From the NCBI RefSeq assembly GCF_024347315.1, contig NZ_AP025461.1:744001-808000 (forward strand): a stretch of 64,000 nucleotides of DNA. The letters are read 5' to 3'. Position numbers and translations under genes: made by a program. This stretch comes from Vibrio atlanticus (lineage in GTDB: Bacteria; Pseudomonadota; Gammaproteobacteria; Enterobacterales; Vibrionaceae). Below, piece after piece: positions 27,957 to 36,392 of this stretch (position 1 is its first letter; every line of letters starts with the position of its first letter). The notes under the pieces are model-generated. The model was not told where the DNA came from, ran no database searches, and saw only the letters and a program-made list of their open reading frames with translations.

Positions 27957-29312
27957 ATGAAAGTTGACTCCGAAATACCACTCAGCCCAATAGGCTCTTC
28001 CGCCTGGCAGGCCTTATTAGCTATGGCGCCACGTCAATCAAAAGCGCTATTCAAAGCATGGCTTAATCGTTTGATTGCTCAGCTTGATGCACTGCTCAGT
28101 GAGCAATTATCTGAAGTCATTCAGCATCCGCAGTTTCAGCAACTGGAAGCGTCTTGGACTGGAGTCGAATCCTTGACAGAGGTTCAAGTTTCGCAGCGTC
28201 GTGTGAAAATTAAGCTGCTCGATGCCAGTTGGCAAGTGGTTGCTTCCGATCTTAACCATTCATTCGATTTAAAGCATTCGAGGCTGTATCAGAAATTATA
28301 TGCCAACGAGTTTGATACGGCGGGAGGATTGCCTTTCGGGCTTGTCATGGTTGACCATAAGATCAGTGCCGACTACAACCCAGATCAAGAGTGGGATGAC
28401 TTATTCACTCTTCAACTGTTATCTGAGTTGGGTGAAATGGCATTTTGTCCAATGGTGTTAGGTGTTGATGAACTCTTTTTTGGGGATGACCCTCGTCGAC
28501 AACTGCATGATCGAGCTCGTATAAACCGTATTCTAAGCAGCCGTGATCTCGTGTCATGGCAACTGCTACGTGGGCGCAGCTCGTCACGTTTTCTCCACTT
28601 AGTGATGCCAGAGTTTTTAATGCGCCAACCTTATCAGCATTGTCCTGCTGGCTTTCTGTTTAACCAAGAACAACGTGAGCATTGTGCCTTATGGGGGAAC
28701 AGTGGCTACCTGGTCTTGAGTAATGTGATGCGCGAGTTCGACCGCATCAGTTGGTTTGGGTTTTTGCGTTCATACGATGACACTGGTAACTATGGAGCGG
28801 TAGTGCCGAACTCTGGATCACTGCGCACGAAAGTAGACTTGTTTGCGGAGGACGATGGCTTTTGGGGCGCGCAGGGATTCATGCCCTTAACGAGCCTTTA
28901 TTTGAGTGATCAAAAAGGATTTTTTAGCAATCAGTCCGTCTGGCAAGCCCCGAGCCCAGATCAACGTCAACTAGGAATGCTACAGACCAATTTGATGGCC
29001 TGCCGATTTGGTCACTACATCAAAGCACAAATCCGTGATCAGGTTGGACGGTACGACAGTGTGGAAAGTTGTCGACGTAGCCTTGAGCGGTGGCTGGATC
29101 AATACATCAGCAACGTGAGCTATGGAGAAGACTCGATCTTAGCGCGGTATCCCCTCCGTTCCTGCTATGTGCGAATTGAAGAGTCAGAACACGATAAGAC
29201 GCGTTATCTGTGTGAAATCATGCTCCAGCCTCAGTATCAGTTTGAAATGATGGACGCCAAAGTAGTGTTGACAGCGTCGGTATCTGGACAAGAAGTGGGG
29301 GAGAGTCAATGA
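27957..29312 (+). CDS. Second TssC-like sheath paralog
   Basis: A 451-residue protein clearly related to TssC but diverged: ANEFDTAGGLPFGLVMVDHKI parallels the TssC motif, and RFLHLVMPEFLMRQPYQ, FWGAQGFMPLTSLY and LERWLDQYISNVSYG follow the TssC order. The C-terminus is shorter and lacks the IPG-type ending. I infer a sheath-associated or baseplate-proximal role, since sheath filaments already have tssB-tssC. An ATG at 27936 would add seven residues but lies in a hairpin stem. Four-base overlap with tssE (ATGA-type) shows that it belongs to the operon. Confidence 0.85.
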   Translation: MKVDSEIPLSPIGSSAWQALLAMAPRQSKALFKAWLNRLIAQLDALLSEQLSEVIQHPQFQQLEASWTGVESLTEVQVSQRRVKIKLLDASWQVVASDLNHSFDLKHSRLYQKLYANEFDTAGGLPFGLVMVDHKISADYNPDQEWDDLFTLQLLSELGEMAFCPMVLGVDELFFGDDPRRQLHDRARINRILSSRDLVSWQLLRGRSSSRFLHLVMPEFLMRQPYQHCPAGFLFNQEQREHCALWGNSGYLVLSNVMREFDRISWFGFLRSYDDTGNYGAVVPNSGSLRTKVDLFAEDDGFWGAQGFMPLTSLYLSDQKGFFSNQSVWQAPSPDQRQLGMLQTNLMACRFGHYIKAQIRDQVGRYDSVESCRRSLERWLDQYISNVSYGEDSILARYPLRSCYVRIEESEHDKTRYLCEIMLQPQYQFEMMDAKVVLTASVSGQEVGESQ

Positions 29313-29725
29313 GTCTAATGGCAAAACTCAATCAGGGGTGGCGCAATGACATTGATGCCGTCCGCGACGTCATTGTGGATAACGTTTGTGATTTGATCTC
29401 GAGTCGGGCACCTCTTTGGTCGAACGAGCCATCTATCCCAGAAGCGACCATTGCTGGTTTGGGGATGCGAAATATTGCTCGCGCACAAAGTAAGACAAAC
29501 AATGCCGACATTATTGACGAAATTGAAGCGCTAATCCGTTTCTATGAGCCACGTTTAACGCAGGTTGAAATTGAGGTGCAGGAAGGGACAAACGCGACGA
29601 ACCAACTGAGTTTTCGTCTGTCTGCTGTGGTCCACTCGGATCTTGGCGATGAAGCCATCGTGTTGGACTCCTTTCTGGATCTCAGCAGCAACAAACTTGA
29701 TGTAAGGAAGTCTAATTTTGTCTAA
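29309..29725 (+). CDS. tssE: T6SS baseplate protein TssE (gp25-like)
   Basis: A 138-residue gp25-family wedge component that nucleates sheath polymerisation. The GLGMRNIARAQS and EALIRFYEPRLTQVEIEV segments are characteristic. The start overlaps the preceding gene by four bases, and the end overlaps tssF by eight. Confidence 0.93.
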   Translation: MSLMAKLNQGWRNDIDAVRDVIVDNVCDLISSRAPLWSNEPSIPEATIAGLGMRNIARAQSKTNNADIIDEIEALIRFYEPRLTQVEIEVQEGTNATNQLSFRLSAVVHSDLGDEAIVLDSFLDLSSNKLDVRKSNFV

Positions 29726-31499
29726 TTCATTGCTTTCCTATTTTGAACAAGAGCTGCGTTTTATTCGCAATGAAACCACACAATTTGCCGAGCGCCACCC
29801 AGGGGCAGCGCGTGCGCTCAGTATACGCAAAGACAGTATTGATGACCCACAGATCGCTCGTCTGATCGAAAGTGTTGCACTGATGAACGGTAAGTTACAG
29901 CAGCGTCTTGATGACTCTTATCCGGAACTGACCGAAAGCCTGGTTACATTGCTGTTTCCGCATTACTTAAGACCGCTCCCGTCCTATACCATGCTGGATT
30001 TTGAGGTGGAGAAGGACGCCAATGCTAAGCATATGATTCCCAAAGAGACGGAATTCGACTTAATGGGTGAAGGGGAGGAGCCGTTCGTGTTTCGAACGAC
30101 GGAGGACATCGAGATTTTTCCGACCTCCGTCTCGTCAGCCGAAGTGTTATTTGCACCTTTTGAACTGGCTAAGCCATCAGGGGCAGAGAGTGCGAAGGCA
30201 ATGCTGGAGCTGACCATCACGGCGACCGATGAAGGCATTGAACTCAGTGAGTTGGGTATGGAAAGCCTCACTCTGCACCTCAAAGGAGAAAGCCACTTTG
30301 CTTTGCGTCTTTATGATGTCTTGGCTCAAGGTGTTGCTCAGGTGGCGCTTCAATGCGAAGGCGGTGCGGTGCTACTGGGACCATCGGCATTGCAACCCAT
30401 TGGTTTTGACGCTGAGAACACGGTATTGCCCTATCAGGCAGCCAGTTTTGGTGGGTTCAAACTGCTGACTGAGTTCTTTATGTTTCCCGAGCGTTTTCAG
30501 GGTTTTAGTCTCGATTTGACGCGTCTTGGTCAACGACGTCTAGGGGCGGAATGTCGGCTTCAAATCTTCCTTGATGAAATCAGTATGGAGCAGGCGCGAA
30601 GCATCCAGACCCAGCACTTTTCATTGTTTAGCGTCCCTTTGGTGAACTTGCACAGTAAGATCTCTGAGCCTATCCATATTGACTTCAGCCAGAAGCAATA
30701 TCCGGTGTATCTCGATAGCAATCAACGCAGTGATTTGGAAGTATTTTCTGTTGACGAGGTGGTGGACGTTACAGAGGGTGAACCGTGTGTGGTGCCGCCT
30801 CTGTACGGGGAAAAATACACCAGCACAAACAATTCATTGCGATGGCAACTTGTGCAAAGTATCCATGAAAGAGGGGTGCTGAGCAGCAGTTTGAAAGTGG
30901 CGGACTTGGGACACGTCAGTGCGAAGGTAGGGGAGCGCGTCTGGACTGTCACCACCACGGCTAGCGATGGTGTGAGCGCAGGTTCACTCCCAGTAACAAG
31001 TCAAATTGCTTGTCGTGATGCGCTAACAATACCTGCCACAATGAGTTTGTCACGCAGGCCGACGTTGCCAGTACGAAGTCGAGACGCCAATAAGAATGTG
31101 TGGGCGCTGCTGTGCCACTTGCATTTTAACTACCATGCCATTTTGGGTACCGACAATCCAACGGCTACCTTGAGAAATGTACTGGAGTTGTACAACCACA
31201 ATCAAGCCGTGCAGAACCAAGTATATATTGATGCCCTACTGGATATTACCCAAGAGCAGGTTGTGGCACCGCTCCGTGTCTCTGGCAAAACGTGTTTTGC
31301 TTACGGAACAAAGATCGCTGTGACGTTAGAAGCCAGTAACGTGAATGGGGGCATTGCTTTGTTTGCCCACTTACTGGATCGATTCTTTGCCTACTTTGCG
31401 GGCTTTAACAGCTTCACGCAGTTGGATGTTTATCTCGAAGGACAAGATGGTGTTTATCTGTCCTTCCCAAGGAGAACCGGGTGCAAGAGTCTATTGTAA
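29718..31499 (+). CDS. tssF: T6SS baseplate protein TssF
   Basis: A 593-residue wedge component. Conserved N-terminus (LLSYFEQELRFIRNETTQFAERHP) and LVTLLFPHYLRPLPSYTML. The start codon is TTG at 29718: AAGGAAG at 29704-29710 is seven bases upstream and no ATG is available nearby. It overlaps tssE by eight bases and tssG by 19, so TssE, F and G are translationally linked, fitting their assembly into one wedge complex. Confidence 0.94.
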   Translation: MSNSLLSYFEQELRFIRNETTQFAERHPGAARALSIRKDSIDDPQIARLIESVALMNGKLQQRLDDSYPELTESLVTLLFPHYLRPLPSYTMLDFEVEKDANAKHMIPKETEFDLMGEGEEPFVFRTTEDIEIFPTSVSSAEVLFAPFELAKPSGAESAKAMLELTITATDEGIELSELGMESLTLHLKGESHFALRLYDVLAQGVAQVALQCEGGAVLLGPSALQPIGFDAENTVLPYQAASFGGFKLLTEFFMFPERFQGFSLDLTRLGQRRLGAECRLQIFLDEISMEQARSIQTQHFSLFSVPLVNLHSKISEPIHIDFSQKQYPVYLDSNQRSDLEVFSVDEVVDVTEGEPCVVPPLYGEKYTSTNNSLRWQLVQSIHERGVLSSSLKVADLGHVSAKVGERVWTVTTTASDGVSAGSLPVTSQIACRDALTIPATMSLSRRPTLPVRSRDANKNVWALLCHLHFNYHAILGTDNPTATLRNVLELYNHNQAVQNQVYIDALLDITQEQVVAPLRVSGKTCFAYGTKIAVTLEASNVNGGIALFAHLLDRFFAYFAGFNSFTQLDVYLEGQDGVYLSFPRRTGCKSLL

Positions 31500-32464
31500 G
31501 TCGATTGACCTCGGGTGGCTTCGCGGGTCAGTTGGAAAAGGCGTGGCAGATGTTCAAGCATCAAGCGCATCTGGTGGGGCAACGACCTGAAGTCAGGTTC
31601 AAAGCCGAAGTTCTTCCTGCCTATTACCAGACTCAGGTGTCTCAAGTCACGTCTGACCGAACTGGGGCATTCATCGTGTCAACTTCAGTTGCTGCGTTGT
31701 CTGGCAATGGAGGAGCGATGCCCCGAGCGATGTACAGCGGCGCGCTCTCAGCGCGATTTGAACGGGGGGACGAAGCCGCCTGTGATTTCTTTGACACGTT
31801 TAACAACCGCTATTACCGCCTGCATTGTGAGACCGAACAAAAACACGATCTGGCCTATCAAGTTGAAGAAGAGCATTTCCATTGGAACCAACACCGTCAG
31901 TCGATGACTGGCATGCTGTCTTCACTGGCTGGTCAGACGGGAGAAATACGCTCTATACCCGAAGATCACTTGGTGCAATACACCGGATTGCTTGGGCTTA
32001 AGCTGACGTGTTTGCTCGCTTTGAAAGTGTTGCTGGAGGACTATTTTGATGCGGAGTTTGATATCGCCCGAAGTGGACTAGAGTACCTCCCTCTTACGGA
32101 ATGTTCGTTAACCCAAATTGGGCAGAGTGGTCAGAATCAACAACTTGGGATAGGTGCGTTGGCAGGGAAGAGTACACCGATGCTCGGGCACAAACTCGCG
32201 ATCAAAATTTGTCCAAGAAACTACGCCCATTACCTTGCTATTAGGCATGACGAGAAAATGATACGTGCGATTGATCATATGGTACGCAGTTACATGGGGG
32301 TCAATACCAAGTTTGCTTTGTACATGAAAGTGCGAAGCCAGTACCTGCCGCGAGTCACGCTCTCTTCCGACCATCAGAAAGCACTGCGAATAGGGCAGTC
32401 TGCGTGGATGGACAATCAATCAACCCAACCACAGTTTGTGGAAATGCCACTGGCGAAAAGTTAG
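31481..32464 (+). CDS. tssG: T6SS baseplate protein TssG
   Basis: A 327-residue wedge component that pairs with two TssF copies. Features of the family: HFHWNQHRQSMTGMLSSLAGQTG and the YTGLLG region. The GTG at 31481 is preceded by AAGGAG at the right distance. The gene begins within tssF and ends nine bases before clpV. Confidence 0.88.
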   Translation: MQESIVSRLTSGGFAGQLEKAWQMFKHQAHLVGQRPEVRFKAEVLPAYYQTQVSQVTSDRTGAFIVSTSVAALSGNGGAMPRAMYSGALSARFERGDEAACDFFDTFNNRYYRLHCETEQKHDLAYQVEEEHFHWNQHRQSMTGMLSSLAGQTGEIRSIPEDHLVQYTGLLGLKLTCLLALKVLLEDYFDAEFDIARSGLEYLPLTECSLTQIGQSGQNQQLGIGALAGKSTPMLGHKLAIKICPRNYAHYLAIRHDEKMIRAIDHMVRSYMGVNTKFALYMKVRSQYLPRVTLSSDHQKALRIGQSAWMDNQSTQPQFVEMPLAKS

Positions 32465-32473
32465 GAAAAAAGA

Positions 32474-35083
32474 ATGATCAACATTGAACTGAAGAGCTTG
32501 GTTAAAAGGCTGACACCAGCGTTAAAAAACGCTTTAGAGTCAGCCGCTGGTGAATGTGTCAGCCATACTCATTTCTCGATAGAGCCAGAACATTGGTTCT
32601 TACTGTTGCTGCAGCAAAGTAAAGGATGGGATGCGGCGTTGCAACAAGCATCCTTATCGAAAGCTCAAATCCTCGAGCGTTGTCATGCTCATTTAACAGG
32701 GTTACCTCGTGGGAATGACTCGTCCCCCGCGCTGTCACCAGGGTTGGTTGAGTTACTGAAAGATGCCTGGATGTTAGCCTCGCTGAACAATCAACAATCG
32801 GTTGTCAACGAGTATCACGTTCTCATGGTGCTTAAACAGCGAATGGAACAGAGCATTTATAATGGTGTCTTGAGTGGCTGGGTGACAACGTTATCGTCAG
32901 AGTGGCTGCGCCAGCAGGCTTTGGCGGCCAATACGCCCAATCCAATCTCGGAGACGTCCGAAAGCATGGTCTCAGCCCTTGGTGATTCCACCACGCCGGC
33001 TTTGGACAAGTACTCGCAAAATTTAACGGAGGCCGCACGAAGCAGAACGTTAGACCCGATCTCGGGGCGTGGTGATGAAATTCGTAAGGCGATTGACATC
33101 TTGTGCCGTCGACGTCAAAACAGCCCAATCTTAGTCGGTGACCCCGGTGTGGGAAAAACCGCTATCGTTGAAGGATTGGCACAAGAAATTGTCAATGGCA
33201 ATGTCCCGCCTGCGCTCGAGAATATTGAGCTGCGAAGCCTTGATCTATCCCTACTCCAAGCGGGTGCGAGCATTAAGGGGGAATTCGAGAATCGCTTAAA
33301 AGATGTCATCAATGAAATTAAGCAATCGCCGACACCTATCATCATGTTTATTGATGAGGCACACACGCTGATTGGAGCCGGAGGCGCCGCAGGTCAAAAC
33401 GATGCGGCGAACATTCTTAAGCCAGCCCTGGCTCGGGGGGAATTTCGCTCTTTAGCGGCGACGACGTGGGCGGAGTACAAACAATACTTTGAATCGGATG
33501 CGGCACTGACTCGACGCTTTCAAGTCGTGTCTGTTGACGAGCCGAGTGCTGAGGATGCGGTGCATATGCTACGCGGCGTTAAACGAAGCTTGGAAAAGCA
33601 CCACAGTGTCAAAGTGATGCAGCAAGCCATTGATGCGGCTGTGTCGTTGTCTGTCCGTTACTTACCCGAACGCAAGTTGCCGGACAAGGCGATCAGTTTG
33701 TTGGACACTGCGTGTTCACGAATTGGGTTAAGCCAAAGTGCCACTCCACGCCAAATGGAGGCGGTGGCAGAGCAAATTCGCTATACCCGCAATGAAATTG
33801 ACACGCTATCGCACGAAGCAGCCCTATGGTCGATGGATGACCCTCGATTAGCGGCGGCAAAGCAGCGGTTGACCACCTTAGAGGCTGAACATCAGGCCAT
33901 TGAATCACGCTGGAATGAGGAGCGTGATTTAGTGACGTCAATCCTCGAATTGCAAACTTGTCTGGATGAGGAGCTGCAAGATCAGGGCGAGATCACGTCC
34001 AATGAACTAAGAGACACACTATCTGAGAAAATGGCGGCATTGGGTGAACTGCAAGGCGAGCAGCCATTGGTTCTGCCTCTGGTGACGGCACAGACGATCG
34101 CGGAGGTGGTCGCGCTGTGGACTGGGATTCCTGTCGGCAACATGTTAAGCCAAGAGGTCGAGCGACTGATGGCGCTTGAGTCACACATTGGTGAACGTGT
34201 TATTGGCCAGATCACCCCAATTGCTGAGTTGTCACAGGCGATACGTCTTTCGCGAGCGGGATTAACGGATCCGCGCAAGCCTGTCGGTGTGTTCTTAATG
34301 TGTGGACCGAGTGGGGTCGGTAAAACTGAGACGGCGTTGGCTTTAACTGATTTGCTGTATGGGGGCGAGCGTAATATCACCACCATTAACATGACGGAGT
34401 TTAAGGAAGCGCATAAGGTCTCGATGCTGCTGGGCTCGCCAGCCGGCTATGTTGGATACGGAAAAGGAGGCGTCTTGACGGAAGCGGTACGCAAAAACCC
34501 TTACTCGGTACTCCTGCTGGATGAAATGGAAAAAGCGCACCCAAGTGTGCATGACATCTTCTATCAAATCTTTGATAAAGGGGCGGTTTCAGACAGCGAA
34601 GGTCGCCATGTCGATTTTCGCAACACCATTATCATCATGACCTCAAACGCCGCGGACAGTGCCGTCGTGGATGCTTGCTCAGAAGAGCGACCTGACGTTC
34701 CTTCTCTGACTCACACGATCTTTCCTGAACTGCAAAAACACTTTAAGCCAGCGTTTTTAGGTCGAGCAACGATTGTGCCTTATTTCCCACTCAATGACGA
34801 CGAAATGGCAAAGATCGCGGCGTTATCTCTTCAGCGAATTCGCCAGCGTGTTGATGAACACTACGGGGCGAGCTTTGATTACGACCCACAAGTGATTGAG
34901 CAGCTAGTTCATCTGAATGAGTCCCCGGAAACAGGGGCGCGAGCCATTGAACAAATCATCAATCGTCAATTGATGCCTAACTTGGCGAATCAATGCATTC
35001 AACGCATGAGCGAGAACCAGCAGGTGGAAGCGGTGCATGTCGGTATCGACAGCAATGGCTTGTTCGACATTCGCATTCAATAA
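32474..35083 (+). CDS. tssH: T6SS sheath-disassembly ATPase ClpV (TssH)
   Basis: AAA+ unfoldase that recycles contracted sheaths. 869 residues: N domain (about 1-150), first AAA+ with Walker A GDPGVGKTAIVEG and Walker B IIMFIDEAHTLIGAGG, middle coiled region, second AAA+ with GPSGVGKTETALAL and LLLDEMEKAHPSVHD, and C-terminal ClpB_D2-small domain. GAAAAAAGA before the ATG. It is the last gene of the first block; a 154-bp gap with secondary structure follows. Confidence 0.96.
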   Translation: MINIELKSLVKRLTPALKNALESAAGECVSHTHFSIEPEHWFLLLLQQSKGWDAALQQASLSKAQILERCHAHLTGLPRGNDSSPALSPGLVELLKDAWMLASLNNQQSVVNEYHVLMVLKQRMEQSIYNGVLSGWVTTLSSEWLRQQALAANTPNPISETSESMVSALGDSTTPALDKYSQNLTEAARSRTLDPISGRGDEIRKAIDILCRRRQNSPILVGDPGVGKTAIVEGLAQEIVNGNVPPALENIELRSLDLSLLQAGASIKGEFENRLKDVINEIKQSPTPIIMFIDEAHTLIGAGGAAGQNDAANILKPALARGEFRSLAATTWAEYKQYFESDAALTRRFQVVSVDEPSAEDAVHMLRGVKRSLEKHHSVKVMQQAIDAAVSLSVRYLPERKLPDKAISLLDTACSRIGLSQSATPRQMEAVAEQIRYTRNEIDTLSHEAALWSMDDPRLAAAKQRLTTLEAEHQAIESRWNEERDLVTSILELQTCLDEELQDQGEITSNELRDTLSEKMAALGELQGEQPLVLPLVTAQTIAEVVALWTGIPVGNMLSQEVERLMALESHIGERVIGQITPIAELSQAIRLSRAGLTDPRKPVGVFLMCGPSGVGKTETALALTDLLYGGERNITTINMTEFKEAHKVSMLLGSPAGYVGYGKGGVLTEAVRKNPYSVLLLDEMEKAHPSVHDIFYQIFDKGAVSDSEGRHVDFRNTIIIMTSNAADSAVVDACSEERPDVPSLTHTIFPELQKHFKPAFLGRATIVPYFPLNDDEMAKIAALSLQRIRQRVDEHYGASFDYDPQVIEQLVHLNESPETGARAIEQIINRQLMPNLANQCIQRMSENQQVEAVHVGIDSNGLFDIRIQ

Positions 35084-35116
35084 CAAGTGATAAAGAGGCG
35101 TTAGACCTCACATTAA

Positions 35117-35140
35117 GCAGCGGTGAGTGATTACCGCTGC
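35117..35140 (+). terminator. Hairpin after clpV
   Basis: GCAGCGGT and ACCGCTGC (35117-35124, 35133-35140) with an 8-nt loop. T-rich sequence (nine T at 35169-35177) lies further on. Probably a partial terminator ending the tssA-tssH block. Confidence 0.55.
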
Positions 35141-35210
35141 CTTGACCAACAACGACGTGAGTTTTTGATTTTTTTTTGTTGCTAGGGGCGGTGTCAGCGC
35201 TCCCACATTA

Positions 35211-35220
35211 GTAACGTTAC
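35211..35220. promoter_or_regulatory. Palindrome upstream of the accessory module
   Basis: GTAACGTTAC, a perfect 10-bp palindrome 17 bases before the ATG at 35238. It could be an operator for the accessory genes; ten bases can also occur by chance. Confidence 0.35.
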
Positions 35221-35237
35221 ATGATGAGTAAGTATAG

Positions 35238-36389
35238 ATGACGCAACCTGTTTTTTCTAAGTCACAACTGGAATGGATTCGACATAACCTCACTGTAGCC
35301 GTGATCCACGGTGGGGACAAAGCGCGCGCGGAGAGCTTTATTTTCGAGAACTTAAGCCCGCGTTCAACTAAGACGTACGAACCTGTGGCGCACGATATCA
35401 CGAATGCTCTGCGTGAATCGGGTTTTCAACATGTGGAGGTATTGGCTGAGGACATTGATCTTGCTCAGCAGTTGAAAGACAAAGCCATTGACTTAGTGAT
35501 CACCAATAGCGGTGGACTTCAGGGATTTGATTCAATGTGTCATCTGCCATCAACGTTGGAGATGTTGGGCGTCCCTTACGTCGGACATTCGCCAATGACG
35601 GCAGGCATATTGGATAACAAACACCTCTTTAAGCATGAGATCCACGCCGCGGGATTACCGACGACACCTTTTATTACTATAGGTATTGACGAACGCTTCG
35701 AGGATGAGGTCAAGCAAAGCGCGATTGACCAAATTGAGGCGCAGTTTGCGGACGGGTTTATCGTAAAGCCTGTGTCTGGGAGAGCGTCGATTCATGTTTA
35801 CCCGGTCTTTTCGAGAGAGGCCTTGGCAGGAGTGGTCGAGAAAGTGCGTGTAGCGACGGGGAACACGGTGATGATCGAACCCTTTCTCAGCGGTCGTGAA
35901 TTTGTGGTGGCGGTAGCAGGCGAGTTCATTTTCAAGTCTGGTCAGCTTACACAGTCGGATACACCGCTGGCTTTTTCTATCACTGAGCGTGTGCTTGGCG
36001 AGGACGAGCCGATTTTTACGTCTATGGACTTGAAACCCATAACCCAAGATCGTCTGATTGCAGTCACCGACGAACCTCTGCGTAGTGAACTGGCAGCGAT
36101 TGGGCAGAAAATCTACCGCCAATTGGGTCTTCAAACGCTGGTTCGCGTTGATTTACGTATGGATAGCACAGGCAAAGTGTACGTTTTGGAAACGAATCCA
36201 AAACCGGATCTTAAACGCCCTCAAGGGGACAGCGTCAGTTTGGTTTGCCATGACTTAGCCCGTGAAGGCATGGACTACACAGATCTTGTCCAGTCACTGG
36301 TCTTCAATCGTCTGTCTTTCTTAAAGCAGAAAAGACCGATGGCGTTGGCCCACTGCCTAACGGCGCAATTTGATGCTTTGCAGGAGTAA
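35238..36389 (+). CDS. ATP-grasp ligase, D-Ala-D-Ala ligase-like
   Basis: A 383-residue soluble enzyme that should join a carboxylate to an amine using ATP. The N-terminus resembles Ddl (VAVIHGGDKARAE with a GG loop), the middle has the ATP-grasp lysine region FIVKPVSGRASIHVY and MIEPFLSGREFVVAV, and the metal-binding segment reads VLETNPKPDLKRP where Ddl has NTLPG-type sequence. The substrate pocket therefore differs from a true cell-wall ligase. First gene of a four-gene module embedded in the T6SS locus, three bases before the next gene. Substrate unknown. Confidence 0.82.
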   Translation: MTQPVFSKSQLEWIRHNLTVAVIHGGDKARAESFIFENLSPRSTKTYEPVAHDITNALRESGFQHVEVLAEDIDLAQQLKDKAIDLVITNSGGLQGFDSMCHLPSTLEMLGVPYVGHSPMTAGILDNKHLFKHEIHAAGLPTTPFITIGIDERFEDEVKQSAIDQIEAQFADGFIVKPVSGRASIHVYPVFSREALAGVVEKVRVATGNTVMIEPFLSGREFVVAVAGEFIFKSGQLTQSDTPLAFSITERVLGEDEPIFTSMDLKPITQDRLIAVTDEPLRSELAAIGQKIYRQLGLQTLVRVDLRMDSTGKVYVLETNPKPDLKRPQGDSVSLVCHDLAREGMDYTDLVQSLVFNRLSFLKQKRPMALAHCLTAQFDALQE

Positions 36390-36392
36390 TAG

